30,866 bases of DNA from SMWD01 sp002729875 (GTDB lineage Bacteria > Pseudomonadota > Gammaproteobacteria > Steroidobacterales > GCA-2729495). The DNA lies in assembly GCA_036010905.1 (NCBI GenBank), contig DASCMH010000028.1, positions 1-30,866 of the forward strand. Reading direction: 5' to 3'. A model generated the notes under the pieces. The model did not search any database. It saw only the letters and a program-made list of their open reading frames with translations, and had not been told where the DNA came from. Below are positions 8,322 through 16,106 of this stretch, one piece after another; the first letter of the stretch is position 1; each line of letters opens with the position of its first letter. A program made the position numbers and the translations under genes.

Positions 8322-9224
8322 GTGACGATCAGGCCTTTACACTGGTTCATCCTGCTATGCCTGGCGCTTGTGTGGGGTTCGTCCTATCTGATGATAGAGA
8401 TTGCTCTGCAGGCGTGGCAACCTGCCCAGATCACCGGACTGAGAATTCTTCTGGCGGCCATGGTTTTACTTGCCTGGATCGTATTCAGTCGCAGCAGAAT
8501 CCCGCTTGATCTTCGCACCTGGGTATTTTTCCTGATCATTGCAGTCATCGGCAATTGCCTGCCGTTTTTCCTCATTTCATGGGGACAGCAATACGTTGAG
8601 TCCGGTCTTGCCGGTATTCTTGTTGCCAGTACACCGCTGGTTGTACTCATTCTTTCCCATTTCATGCTGCCGGATGAACGGCTCCGAATTCGCCACCTGG
8701 TTTCATTCATGCTGGGCTTTACCGGTGTCGTAGTGCTGATGGGGGCCGACTTACCAATGACCCTGGGGGGGAGCGGGAATCGATTGCTGGCACAATTTGC
8801 CATTATTGGCGGTGCAATCTGTTATGCCCTGGCGACCGTCATTGCCCGGCGTATGCCGCCGGTATCGCCGCTGGTGACCTCTGCGGGCGTCATGCTACTG
8901 GCCAGCGGACTTATGACGCCTTTTATCGTCGCTGCTGCTGCACCGCTTCCGGAGGCCAGCGGACCGGCCATACTCGCTCTTGGCTTCCTCGGTGTAATGG
9001 GTACGGGTGTGTCGTCGATTCTGTATTTCTATCTCATCAACCTGACCGGAGCCCGCTTTACCTCCCTGCTCAATTATCTCGTGCCGGCCTGGGCGCTACT
9101 GCTGGGGGTAACGATATTAGGCGAGAAATTTCCTATCAGCACATGGTTTGCATTGATAATCATACTCAGTGGATTGGCCTTGATTGCAAGGTCTGATGAT
9201 ATAGTTCCTCGTTCTGAGGGCTGA
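8322..9224 (+). CDS. DMT-superfamily transporter (EamA family)
   Basis: Inner-membrane exporter/permease of 300 residues with about ten hydrophobic helices arranged as two EamA repeats (residues about 5-140 and 150-290). The first helix contains the typical WGSSYLMIEIAL, and each repeat ends with a helix closed by basic residues. The start is a GTG at 8322; the frame has no better ATG, and the first helix begins immediately after it. Members export amino acids or other metabolites, but the substrate cannot be predicted. It stands alone between a minus-strand small gene and a convergent outer-membrane gene. Confidence 0.85.
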   Translation: MTIRPLHWFILLCLALVWGSSYLMIEIALQAWQPAQITGLRILLAAMVLLAWIVFSRSRIPLDLRTWVFFLIIAVIGNCLPFFLISWGQQYVESGLAGILVASTPLVVLILSHFMLPDERLRIRHLVSFMLGFTGVVVLMGADLPMTLGGSGNRLLAQFAIIGGAICYALATVIARRMPPVSPLVTSAGVMLLASGLMTPFIVAAAAPLPEASGPAILALGFLGVMGTGVSSILYFYLINLTGARFTSLLNYLVPAWALLLGVTILGEKFPISTWFALIIILSGLALIARSDDIVPRSEG

Positions 9225-9287
9225 GAATGGAAGATTCTGTATGGCTCTCACCAACCGGAACCAATATCCATACATTGTTTTAACAGC

Positions 9288-9308
9288 AACACGCCCCGCA
9301 GGGGTGTT
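9288..9308. terminator. Hairpin between convergent DMT transporter and barrel-protein genes
   Basis: AACA-(CG)-CCCC, loop GCA, GGGG-TGTT forms an 8-pair stem with a 2-base bulge between two convergent genes. No T-tract follows on either strand, so a bidirectional terminator role is only plausible. Confidence 0.35.
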
Positions 9309-9320
9309 CCCGGTAGCGGA

Positions 9321-10553
9321 TTACCTTATCTGGGCATCGGGAACCGGGCCGAAATACATTTCAAAGCCGGCGCCAAAACCCCAGTTTATGTCGCGATTTT
9401 CTTCGATCAGGTAGCGAGGCCAGCTTACGCTGCTGACGATCTCGAAGAATAGCCACTGGCGCGCAATCCGTCGCCGGTATCGCACCTCGACACCATAGTT
9501 CTGGGTTTTAACATCGGCCCTGGTTTCACCCAGAACGAAGGCGTGGTAACTGATGGCCCGACGATCTGCAAAGGCATGGTACAGCGACAACCAATTGGTC
9601 CACGCCAGACCCTCTATTTCCTTATCCTCAGAGATGTTACCGCTACTTGTCCAGCGCAGCATGTAATCGTCAGACAGCAGACGATCGATGTCTACATGAA
9701 GTGTCGAGCCAAAGCCCTCTTCAGATTTCCAGTAGCCCACCGGGCGCAATTGCAGCAATGTCGAGTTGCTCAGATCCCAGGCTCTACGGTAACGCACTTT
9801 GGCATACGGCTCGGGCGGCGCCCGTATTTTTGCGCCGACGCTAAAGCTAATGCCTCGTTTCAGCCCGTTGCCGCGTTGGTAGCCGAGTCCGATCAGGAAG
9901 GCTTCATCTTCAATCTGGTTGAAGTTACTCGGAATTGAATCTGACGGAGTCTTCCGTTCCTCGATGAAATCTTTCTCATCTCCGCGGCCTATCATAAGGG
10001 CGGCACGGTCTTCGAGTGCCGGCAGTTCGAATTTGGCGCGCAGGCGCAGCTTCATATCGAAACCATCGTACTGGTCCCGGAAGCCGCTCAGGCCAAGCCG
10101 GCCGTAAGTCTTGCCGGAGGCGGCGTCATAGCGGTTGCTGCCGAAGAAGCCGTCGAACCAAACGGCCGTGTCACACACAGTTTTATAGACTTGTGTCTGG
10201 CTGCGGTCGAGCCAGTTGGCAGTCCCCTCCATGGGCTCGACGCAGGGACTTTGCGGGTTCTCGGCACCCCCCCCGATTTCATCCGGCAAAATGCCGGCCT
10301 CAGCGGGCGCGGTTTCAGCTGACCGGTCGGCAGACAAGTCCTCAATCGGGGCAGAGGGCTGTGGCCTGGTTTGGGTATCGGCAACAATGGCTGCGTTAGC
10401 GGGAGTTGTGATGGAAGGTCTGGCGACAGTCGTACGCCTGTCATCATCGGGCCAGTGTTCGCCCGATGTACTGTCCTGTGTCGCACATCCGACGCCGGCC
10501 ATAGTGCACAGAGCCGGTATGACGAGCAGACAGTGCGCGGAAGTCCGTCTCAT
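9321..10553 (-). CDS. Exported outer-membrane-like protein of unknown function
   Basis: Unrecognised exported protein. The open frame reaches 10847, but ATG 10553 is preceded by AAGG at proper spacing and opens a clear signal peptide (MRRTSAHCLLVIPALCTMAGVGC), giving 410 residues. Cys at the end of that peptide makes a lipoprotein possible, though the lipobox (GVGC) is atypical. Residues about 25-110 are a low-complexity Pro/Ala/Asp/Glu linker. From WLDRSQ onward (about residue 115) alternating polar/hydrophobic stretches rich in Tyr, Trp, Arg and Gly end in FGAGFEMYFGP. This pattern suggests a beta-barrel (about 14-16 strands by eye). The WFDGFFGSNRYD element stands out as potentially conserved. 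It is convergent with the DMT transporter. Confidence 0.7.
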   Translation of the reverse strand: MRRTSAHCLLVIPALCTMAGVGCATQDSTSGEHWPDDDRRTTVARPSITTPANAAIVADTQTRPQPSAPIEDLSADRSAETAPAEAGILPDEIGGGAENPQSPCVEPMEGTANWLDRSQTQVYKTVCDTAVWFDGFFGSNRYDAASGKTYGRLGLSGFRDQYDGFDMKLRLRAKFELPALEDRAALMIGRGDEKDFIEERKTPSDSIPSNFNQIEDEAFLIGLGYQRGNGLKRGISFSVGAKIRAPPEPYAKVRYRRAWDLSNSTLLQLRPVGYWKSEEGFGSTLHVDIDRLLSDDYMLRWTSSGNISEDKEIEGLAWTNWLSLYHAFADRRAISYHAFVLGETRADVKTQNYGVEVRYRRRIARQWLFFEIVSSVSWPRYLIEENRDINWGFGAGFEMYFGPVPDAQIR

Positions 10554-11056
10554 AAGCCTTATTGTAGCTAAAAAAGCACTGATAATTACCGGTGTTGCCA
10601 AAATTCTTAACAATAATCGATGGGGCTTACAACCAATGGGTAGCTTCAGTGCCAACGGCCCAATGGCTATTGCGGTAATTGCGCATATCGTAATGGTGGT
10701 AATTAACCGGGGAACCGACGAAAATTGCCGGGTGATAAATCGTGTAATGCTCATCGTGAACGGGAAATTGGTGATGGCTGATATGGCAAACTTCGATTTG
10801 GCGCCATTGTGATGTGATACGAGATGTGATCGTACCCGCGGACTCATTCCCAGGGGCTCTTGATGGCCAACAGGTTAAAACAAAATTTAATCAATCGGTG
10901 TCGCTGGCACCACAAGTGGTTTGAAACAAAATTGAGTTGGTAACAGCTGGATGGACAGGGAGATTGGCATCTGTTGTGTTGGGGTTGCCCGTTCATTCAA
11001 ATCGATTTCGCGCTCATGCATACGAGTAAAGTTTTGCTAAACAGGGGTTTTGATTA
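10554..11056. other. Intergenic region of about 500 bases without a supported gene
   Basis: Between the divergent barrel-protein and MFS genes. On the minus strand, one frame ending at a TAA (10629-10627) reads like His/Tyr/Asn-rich protein (VNYHHYDMRNYRNSHW), but it has no plausible start codon and may be a decayed gene. The longer overlapping frame that extends the barrel protein upstream looks like an out-of-frame shadow. Near 10875 and 10921 the sequence AAACAAAATT occurs twice, with ACCAC-AA-GTGGT between them. No clear promoter is visible. Confidence 0.4.
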
Positions 11057-12280
11057 GTGGTCATTCTTTTTTTAATCGTTTTTATCAGCATGGTCGGGTT
11101 CGGTATTATCTTGCCGATTTTTCCGTTTTATGCCGAACGCGTAGGGGCATCACCGACCGCAATCACCTGGACAATGGCTGCTTTTACTATTGGTCAGGCC
11201 GTGGCTACGCCGATCTGGGGGCGCATCAGTGATGCTTTTGGCCGGCGTCTGGTGCTGATCCTGACGCTGTTGGGTGCCGCTATTTCCTATGTCTGGCTCG
11301 CATTTGCCGATGAATTGTGGGCGGTGATCGCGAGCCGGGTGTTCGGCGGCCTGATGGCCGGCAATATTGCCACGGCTTTTGCCTATGTCACCGATATCAC
11401 GACGGAAGCCGAGCGGCCCGCAGGACTCGGCAAAGTCGGCGCGGCGATGGGTCTGGGTTTCGTATTCGGGCCGGCGACCGGCGGTCTGCTGGCAGGCGCC
11501 GAGGTCGAAACAGCAAACTTCGTGCTGCCGGCGATAGCGGCGGCCGTCATCAGCCTTGTCGCGATGGTCGGCACGATCATCGTGTTGCCCGAAAGCCTGC
11601 CATCGGCCGATCGCAAGCCGCTATTCGGCACGCAGGTACATGAAGAGCCAAAACTCAGCCTGGCTCAGGCAAACCGCAGTGGTTTGATCCGGTTATTTGC
11701 TGCCGCGCTGGTGTTCTATACGAGCATGTCGCTGATGGAATCGATATTTCCGCTGTGGGCCAAGGACGTATACGGTATGGGGCCGCGTGATATTGGTGCG
11801 GTGTTCTTCGTGCTTGGCATGATATCAATCCTGATGCAGGGTGGCTTGATCGGGCCGCTGACGCGCCTGTTTGGTGAGAAACATTTGTCGATCGCGGCCG
11901 GTTTGTTCTTTTCAATCGGGCTCGGCGGCATGGCGGTGACAACTGAGCAATGGCAACTCTGGGTCGCGTTGGTGCCGTTTGGTATCGGCATCGGCCTGTT
12001 TAACCCGAGCGTATCGAGCATGGTCTCCAAAACGGCTTCGGCGAATGAGCGTGGCGCCGTGATGGGCAAATACCAGTCATCGAGCGCGCTCGGTCGCGTG
12101 GTCGGGCCGCTCATCTGTGGTCCGGTTTATTCCGCTATCGCGTTTGCGGCGCCGTTTACGTTGGGCGCAATCCTGATGCTGCCTGTCGTGTTGGTTCTCG
12201 CGGGGTTTCGGCAGACAACACTGGCAGCCGCTGGCGGTGACCCGGCTATAATCGATGCGGCGACAGACAAAGAGGCGTAA
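11057..12280 (+). CDS. MFS transporter, drug:H+ antiporter-like (TetA/MdtG type)
   Basis: Inner-membrane secondary transporter of 407 residues with 12 predicted helices. The start is GTG 11057, because an in-frame TGA lies six bases upstream; AGGGG precedes it. Helix 1 (ILFLIVFISMVGFGIILPIFPFYA) and the loop GRISDAFGRRLVLI between helices 2 and 3 are the MFS signature A region. VFGGLMAGNIATAFAYVTDIT in helix 4 resembles the multidrug/tetracycline efflux branch, as does GFVFGPATGGLLAG in helix 5. It ends 6 bases before glnS and probably shares its transcript. The substrate is unknown; efflux is likely. Confidence 0.85.
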   Translation: MVILFLIVFISMVGFGIILPIFPFYAERVGASPTAITWTMAAFTIGQAVATPIWGRISDAFGRRLVLILTLLGAAISYVWLAFADELWAVIASRVFGGLMAGNIATAFAYVTDITTEAERPAGLGKVGAAMGLGFVFGPATGGLLAGAEVETANFVLPAIAAAVISLVAMVGTIIVLPESLPSADRKPLFGTQVHEEPKLSLAQANRSGLIRLFAAALVFYTSMSLMESIFPLWAKDVYGMGPRDIGAVFFVLGMISILMQGGLIGPLTRLFGEKHLSIAAGLFFSIGLGGMAVTTEQWQLWVALVPFGIGIGLFNPSVSSMVSKTASANERGAVMGKYQSSSALGRVVGPLICGPVYSAIAFAAPFTLGAILMLPVVLVLAGFRQTTLAAAGGDPAIIDAATDKEA

Positions 12281-12286
12281 CCCTGA

Positions 12287-13990
12287 ATGACTGACACCAT
12301 TGACAACATTGGCAAGGATTTTATTCGTCAGATCATTATTGCCGATAACGCCAGTGGCAAGCATGACGGGAACGTCGTAACGCGGTTCCCGCCTGAGCCA
12401 AACGGTTACCTGCATATTGGTCATGTCATGTCGATTTGCCTGAATTTTGGTATTGCCGAGGAATTTAACGGGCGTTGCTACCTGCGTTTCGATGACACCA
12501 ATCCGGTGAAAGAAGATCAGGATTTTGTCGATTCGATCATGGCAGACGTACATTGGCTGGGTTTCGACTGGGAAGATCGCCTGACCCACGCTGCGGATTA
12601 TTTCGAAGACTTATATAGCTGTGCCGTCAAACTGATCGAAGATGGCAAGGCCTATGTCGACAGCCTGAGCGCCGGACAGATCCGCGAATACCGCGGCACG
12701 CTGACCGAACCGGGAAAAGACAGCCCGCATCGAGATCGATCCGTAGAGGAAAATCTTGATCTGTTCCGTCGTATGCGTGCCGGCGAGTTTGATGATGGTG
12801 CGTATGTATTGCGGGCCCGGATCGATATGGCTGCGCCGAACATGAACCTGCGTGATCCGGCGCTGTATCGGATTCGCAAGATTAACCATCAGCAGACCGG
12901 CAATGCCTGGAGCATTTATCCGATGTATGATTTTGCACATACTGTCTCGGATGCGCTCGAAGGCATTACCCATTCGCTGTGCACGCTCGAGTTCGAGGAT
13001 CACCGGCCCTTGTATGAATGGATACTCGACAACCTCGATCTGCCAAATCGACCGCGACAAATCGAGTTTTCCCGGCTTAATGTTGCCTACGGCATCACGA
13101 GTAAGCGCAAGCTGGCGGCTTTGATCGAGGGTGGCTTTGTGAGTGGTTGGGACGACCCGCGCATGCCGACTGTTGCAGGCATGCGTCGTCGTGGTTACAC
13201 GCCGCAATCGATCCGCAATTTTGTCCGCAATGCCGGGGTGACCAAGAAAGACAAATTGATAGAGATGGGTGCGCTGGAAAATTGCGTCCGCGAGGATTTG
13301 AATCAAATTGCGCCGCGTGCAATGGCAGTTCTGAATCCGCTCAAGGTCGTGTTTCTCAATCATCCGCAAGGCGAGATGGAAATGTTACCGGCGATGAACC
13401 ATCCCAATAATCCGGAACTGGGGGTTCGTGAGATTCCGTTTGGACGTGAGATATTCATCGAGCGGGATGATTTCATGGAAGATCCACCGCGCAAGTTTTT
13501 CCGCTTAAGACCCGGCGGCGAGGTTCGGCTGCGTTACGCTTATATCATCAAGTGCGTTGACGTCATCAAGAATGATGCTGGAGAGATTCTGGAGGTGCAT
13601 TGCACATACGATCCGGACACCAAGAGCGGCAGACCAGGCGCGGATCGGAAAGTCAAAGGCACGATTCACTGGGTATCGGCCGATGAATCAGTGACTGTTG
13701 AGGTGCGGTTGTTCGATCGTATGTTTACGCTGGCAAACCCGGATGCAAATCATGAGGGTAAAACGGTTGCCGATTTTTTAAACCCGGATTCGTTGAACGT
13801 TGTCAGCGAGGCTCGTGTTGAACCGGCTCTTGTGGGTATGGAACCTGGCACACACGTTCAGTTCGAACGCCTGGGTTATTTTTTGATTGATACGAAAGAT
13901 TCGCAACCCGGCCAACCGGTGTTCAATCGGGTGGTAACGCTGCGCGATTCCTGGGCAAAGATCGAGAAGGCACAGTTAGCGGAAATATAG
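12287..13990 (+). CDS. glnS: Glutaminyl-tRNA synthetase
   Basis: Class I aminoacyl-tRNA synthetase that charges tRNA-Gln with glutamine and ATP. It has 567 residues, close to the E. coli enzyme. The HIGH motif is in PPEPNGYLHIGHVMSI (residues about 31-46), and RFDDTNPVKEDQDFVDSI follows. The second ATP motif reads ITSKRKL where most bacterial GlnRS have MSKRKL. GWDDPRMPTVAGMRRRGYTP and REDLNQIAPRAMAVLNPLKV are highly family-specific, and the C-terminal anticodon-binding barrels are complete. Direct GlnRS charging, rather than the GatCAB amidation route, fits gammaproteobacteria. It lies 6 bases after the MFS gene. Confidence 0.97.
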   Translation: MTDTIDNIGKDFIRQIIIADNASGKHDGNVVTRFPPEPNGYLHIGHVMSICLNFGIAEEFNGRCYLRFDDTNPVKEDQDFVDSIMADVHWLGFDWEDRLTHAADYFEDLYSCAVKLIEDGKAYVDSLSAGQIREYRGTLTEPGKDSPHRDRSVEENLDLFRRMRAGEFDDGAYVLRARIDMAAPNMNLRDPALYRIRKINHQQTGNAWSIYPMYDFAHTVSDALEGITHSLCTLEFEDHRPLYEWILDNLDLPNRPRQIEFSRLNVAYGITSKRKLAALIEGGFVSGWDDPRMPTVAGMRRRGYTPQSIRNFVRNAGVTKKDKLIEMGALENCVREDLNQIAPRAMAVLNPLKVVFLNHPQGEMEMLPAMNHPNNPELGVREIPFGREIFIERDDFMEDPPRKFFRLRPGGEVRLRYAYIIKCVDVIKNDAGEILEVHCTYDPDTKSGRPGADRKVKGTIHWVSADESVTVEVRLFDRMFTLANPDANHEGKTVADFLNPDSLNVVSEARVEPALVGMEPGTHVQFERLGYFLIDTKDSQPGQPVFNRVVTLRDSWAKIEKAQLAEI

Positions 13991-14017
13991 CGGGTTTATT
14001 CGCGGCTATGTGCAAAA

Positions 14018-14809
14018 TTATTCCTTGTTTTTTATCGTGACCGGAGCGCCGCGTCCCAGACCGAGGCTGTCGGCTGCACTGCCTTCGGCACGGGCGATTT
14101 CGATGACTGCGAACGAGTTGACCAGCGCCAGAAAATCTCCGGGCGTGACATTGCCGTAAGTATCGTAAATATCGAATCGGTGGCCGGCCACACTGACCTG
14201 TGGCGCAGAGAAGTCTGCCAGCAGTTGCTGGTCGATATTAGTGATCAGGTTGCCGAAATGATCGATTGTCACGACCATACCGTGAATCTGGCCATGGCTA
14301 ACAAACGGCTCGTCGAGTAGTGACGGAATCAATTCATGAATCCGGGAGCCGATGTCGGCGGGTTTGAAAAGGCCGACCGCCAGCTCGGCAGCAAGCGGTG
14401 CAAAAATGTCGCGACCGTGGAAGGTGTTGCTCGGTTGCGGCCAGTCTCTTGCGGCGCGCCATTGTTCAGAAAGATGCCAGGCGCGGAAATCCCCCGAGTT
14501 GCCGAATATCGTCGGCAGCAATCCGTTATCCGGTGCGAGGAAAACGTGAGCGTCGAATTCGACAGCCACGATATTACGTTCCGTCCCAACGCCCGGATCA
14601 ACAACGGCAACATGTATTGTGCCGGTGGGGAAATGGCGATAGGCGCGGCCAAGCCAGAAGCCGGCTTCGGCAGGCCAGTGCGCGTGGATTTCATGTGTCA
14701 GGTCGATGATGCGTGCGTCCGGGGCGCGTTGCATGACGGCACCTTTCATGACCGCAACAAACGGGCCGAGATGGCCGAAATCAGTTGTCAATGTGATAAC
14801 TTGTGTCAT
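14018..14809 (-). CDS. SAM hydroxide adenosyltransferase (DUF62 family)
   Basis: Predicted S-adenosyl-L-methionine hydrolase that uses water or hydroxide to release adenosine and methionine, of the fold shared with fluorinase and chlorinase. It has 263 residues, the usual size. The family's Asp-Arg-His set is visible: Asp71 and Arg78 in VDPGVGTERN, and His131 in NTFHGRDIFAP. The N-terminus ITLTTDFG and the middle LAPDNGLL are typical. The halogenase-specific insert loop is not evident. Its physiological role in bacteria is unclear. It is convergent with glnS and divergent from a TPR protein gene. Confidence 0.88.
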   Translation of the reverse strand: MTQVITLTTDFGHLGPFVAVMKGAVMQRAPDARIIDLTHEIHAHWPAEAGFWLGRAYRHFPTGTIHVAVVDPGVGTERNIVAVEFDAHVFLAPDNGLLPTIFGNSGDFRAWHLSEQWRAARDWPQPSNTFHGRDIFAPLAAELAVGLFKPADIGSRIHELIPSLLDEPFVSHGQIHGMVVTIDHFGNLITNIDQQLLADFSAPQVSVAGHRFDIYDTYGNVTPGDFLALVNSFAVIEIARAEGSAADSLGLGRGAPVTIKNKE

Positions 14810-14870
14810 GTTGATTAGTTTTAAGCGGCAGCGACCAGTCTGGAGTATAATCGGTTCGACGGGAAGCGTA

Positions 14871-15362
14871 ATGCAGATGCTTCGAATTTCACTGATGTTT
14901 CTATGTACCGGTCTGATCGCGGTTCAGGCTGCGGAATCCATTAATCAAACTATTATCGGCACCAATCCCTTATTGTCGGCCGGTGCGAACGCATTGCGCA
15001 TCGGTGATTTCGAAGAGGGAGTGAGCCTGACGCTTGACGGTCTGGATGCGTCGATGACACCACGCCAACGTGCGATTGCATTCAGTAATGTGTGCGCCGG
15101 ATATATCGGTCTGCGTCAGTTCGCAAAAGCTCTCGAGACCTGCGACAAGGCGTTAGATCTGAACGACCGGAACTGGCGCATCTACAATAATCGCGCGCTC
15201 GCATTACTTAATGCCGGGCGCATCGTAGCCGCCCGTGAAGATATCAAAAAGGGATTTGCGCTCAATCCGGGTTCTTCGACTCTCGCGAAAGTCGCCAACC
15301 TGATCAAAGCCCGGGCTCGTAATCGAGTCGTTGCTAAAGACCGCGTAATTGAAGTGCATTGA
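14871..15362 (+). CDS. Exported small TPR protein
   Basis: Protein of 163 residues with a signal peptide (MQMLRISLMFLCTGLIAVQA, cleavage probably before AES), so periplasmic. Two to three tetratricopeptide-like helix pairs cover residues about 40-140, best seen in AYIGLRQFAKALETCDKALDLN-type and RALALLNAGRIVAAREDIKKG spacing. It should act as a protein-protein interaction module. The frame extends upstream to 14706 through the divergent gene, but ATG 14871 is preceded by GGGAAG and opens the signal peptide. A TATAAT at 14846-14851 just upstream is close to the start. No specific partner can be named. Confidence 0.75.
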   Translation: MQMLRISLMFLCTGLIAVQAAESINQTIIGTNPLLSAGANALRIGDFEEGVSLTLDGLDASMTPRQRAIAFSNVCAGYIGLRQFAKALETCDKALDLNDRNWRIYNNRALALLNAGRIVAAREDIKKGFALNPGSSTLAKVANLIKARARNRVVAKDRVIEVH

Positions 15363-15429
15363 CCGGATCGGAGGAATAAGGTGTGTTTTTATTTTTCCAT
15401 GCTAGACTCCCGACCCGTTTACCGGGGGC

Positions 15430-15495
15430 TCCGGGAACGATCTGAGCAAATGCAGCGAAAGGCTGTAGATACCAGAGATGCAGAGAAAACCGGGG
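15430..15495 (+). ncRNA. Candidate structured leader RNA upstream of mobB
   Basis: CTCCGG (15430-15435) can pair with CCGGGG (15490-15495), enclosing a hairpin TGCAGC-GAAAG-GCTGTA (15451-15467) flanked by purine-rich unpaired stretches (GAGCAAA, GATACCAGAG). A second small hairpin, CCCG-TTTA-CGGG type, lies just 5' of it. The outer stem would hide GGGGAAT, the ribosome site of the short ORF that overlaps the mobB start. That is the layout of a translational riboswitch or attenuator. It does not match the Moco RNA of E. coli moaA as I remember it. The pairing is by eye; identity and function are inference. Confidence 0.35.
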
Positions 15496-15499
15496 AATA

Positions 15500-15574
15500 A
15501 TGGCGGTGAGAAAAATTCGACGCGTAGAAGTTGCTGTTATTTGCTCCTGTGTTGATCATCAGGCTATGGCATGA
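15500..15574 (+). CDS. Short 24-codon ORF coupled to mobB (leader peptide candidate)
   Basis: ATG 15500 is preceded by GGGGAATA and opens a 24-codon frame beginning MAVRKIRRVEVAVICSC. Its TGA (15572-15574) overlaps the mobB start as ATGA, the classic arrangement for translational coupling. The peptide has a basic N-terminus, a short hydrophobic stretch and a CSC pair; I do not recognise it. It may serve only to bring ribosomes to mobB under control of the upstream foldable RNA. Such a short frame can arise by chance. Confidence 0.35.
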   Translation: MAVRKIRRVEVAVICSCVDHQAMA

Positions 15575-16065
15575 AAATTTTTGGTATTGCCGGATACAAG
15601 AATGCCGGTAAAACGACGTTGGTCGTTGATGTTGTAAGGGAACTGACCGGTCGGGGTTTGCGTGTCGCGACCGTTAAGCACGCTCATCACGAGTTCGATA
15701 TCGATCATCCCGGTAAGGATAGTTATCAGCATCGTGCCGCAGGTGCTTGTGAAGTCATCGTTGCGTCCTCGATGCGTTGGGCGCATATCGTTGAGTTAGG
15801 TGATCAGTCCGAACCGTCCCTGGCAGTACTTTTGCAACAGGTTGGCGATGTAGACCTGGTTATCATTGAGGGATTCAAGCACGACAATCATCCGAAGCTG
15901 GAAATCCGGCGTCAGGGTTCCGATGCACCGTTAATTGCGGCAGAGCATGAGTCAGTGCGTGCGATCGTCAGCGATGGTGAGGTACCTGAAGCACCGGTAC
16001 CGGTGATTGACCGTGCCAATGTGAGTGCGATTGCAGATTTTATTATTACCCAGGTCGGATTGTAG
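15571..16065 (+). CDS. mobB: Molybdopterin-guanine dinucleotide biosynthesis adapter MobB
   Basis: GTP-binding P-loop protein of 164 residues that assists MobA in attaching GMP to molybdopterin, giving the bis-MGD cofactor used by DMSO-reductase-family enzymes. MKIFGIAGYKNAGKTTL at the N-terminus is the Walker A motif. VATVKHAHHEFDIDHPGKDS and VIIEGFKHDNHPKLEIRR are hallmarks of the family. It is complete in length. It belongs with the two bis-MGD enzymes downstream (transhydroxylase-like and NarG). mobA is not in the window. A convincing terminator follows. Confidence 0.95.
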   Translation: MKIFGIAGYKNAGKTTLVVDVVRELTGRGLRVATVKHAHHEFDIDHPGKDSYQHRAAGACEVIVASSMRWAHIVELGDQSEPSLAVLLQQVGDVDLVIIEGFKHDNHPKLEIRRQGSDAPLIAAEHESVRAIVSDGEVPEAPVPVIDRANVSAIADFIITQVGL

Positions 16066-16083
16066 GCTGAGGTAGCGTGTTGC

Positions 16084-16106
16084 AGCCGGTAGAGTGCCGG
16101 TTTTTT
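16084..16106 (+). terminator. Rho-independent terminator after mobB
   Basis: AGCCGG-TAGAGTG-CCGGTT can form a 6 bp stem (one G-U pair), and a run of six T residues begins directly after CCGG. It lies 18 bases past the mobB stop and abuts the end of the convergent moeA gene. Confidence 0.6.

Noticed and set aside
10554..10847. Upstream extension of the barrel protein to 10847
   Set aside because: It would place about 98 non-conserved residues before a clear signal peptide that has its own ribosome site at 10553.
15403..15499. Moco, TPP or c-di-GMP riboswitch
   Set aside because: The conserved sequence blocks of these classes, as I remember them, are not present. Only the position before mobB and the general fold suggest a switch, so it is listed as an unidentified leader.
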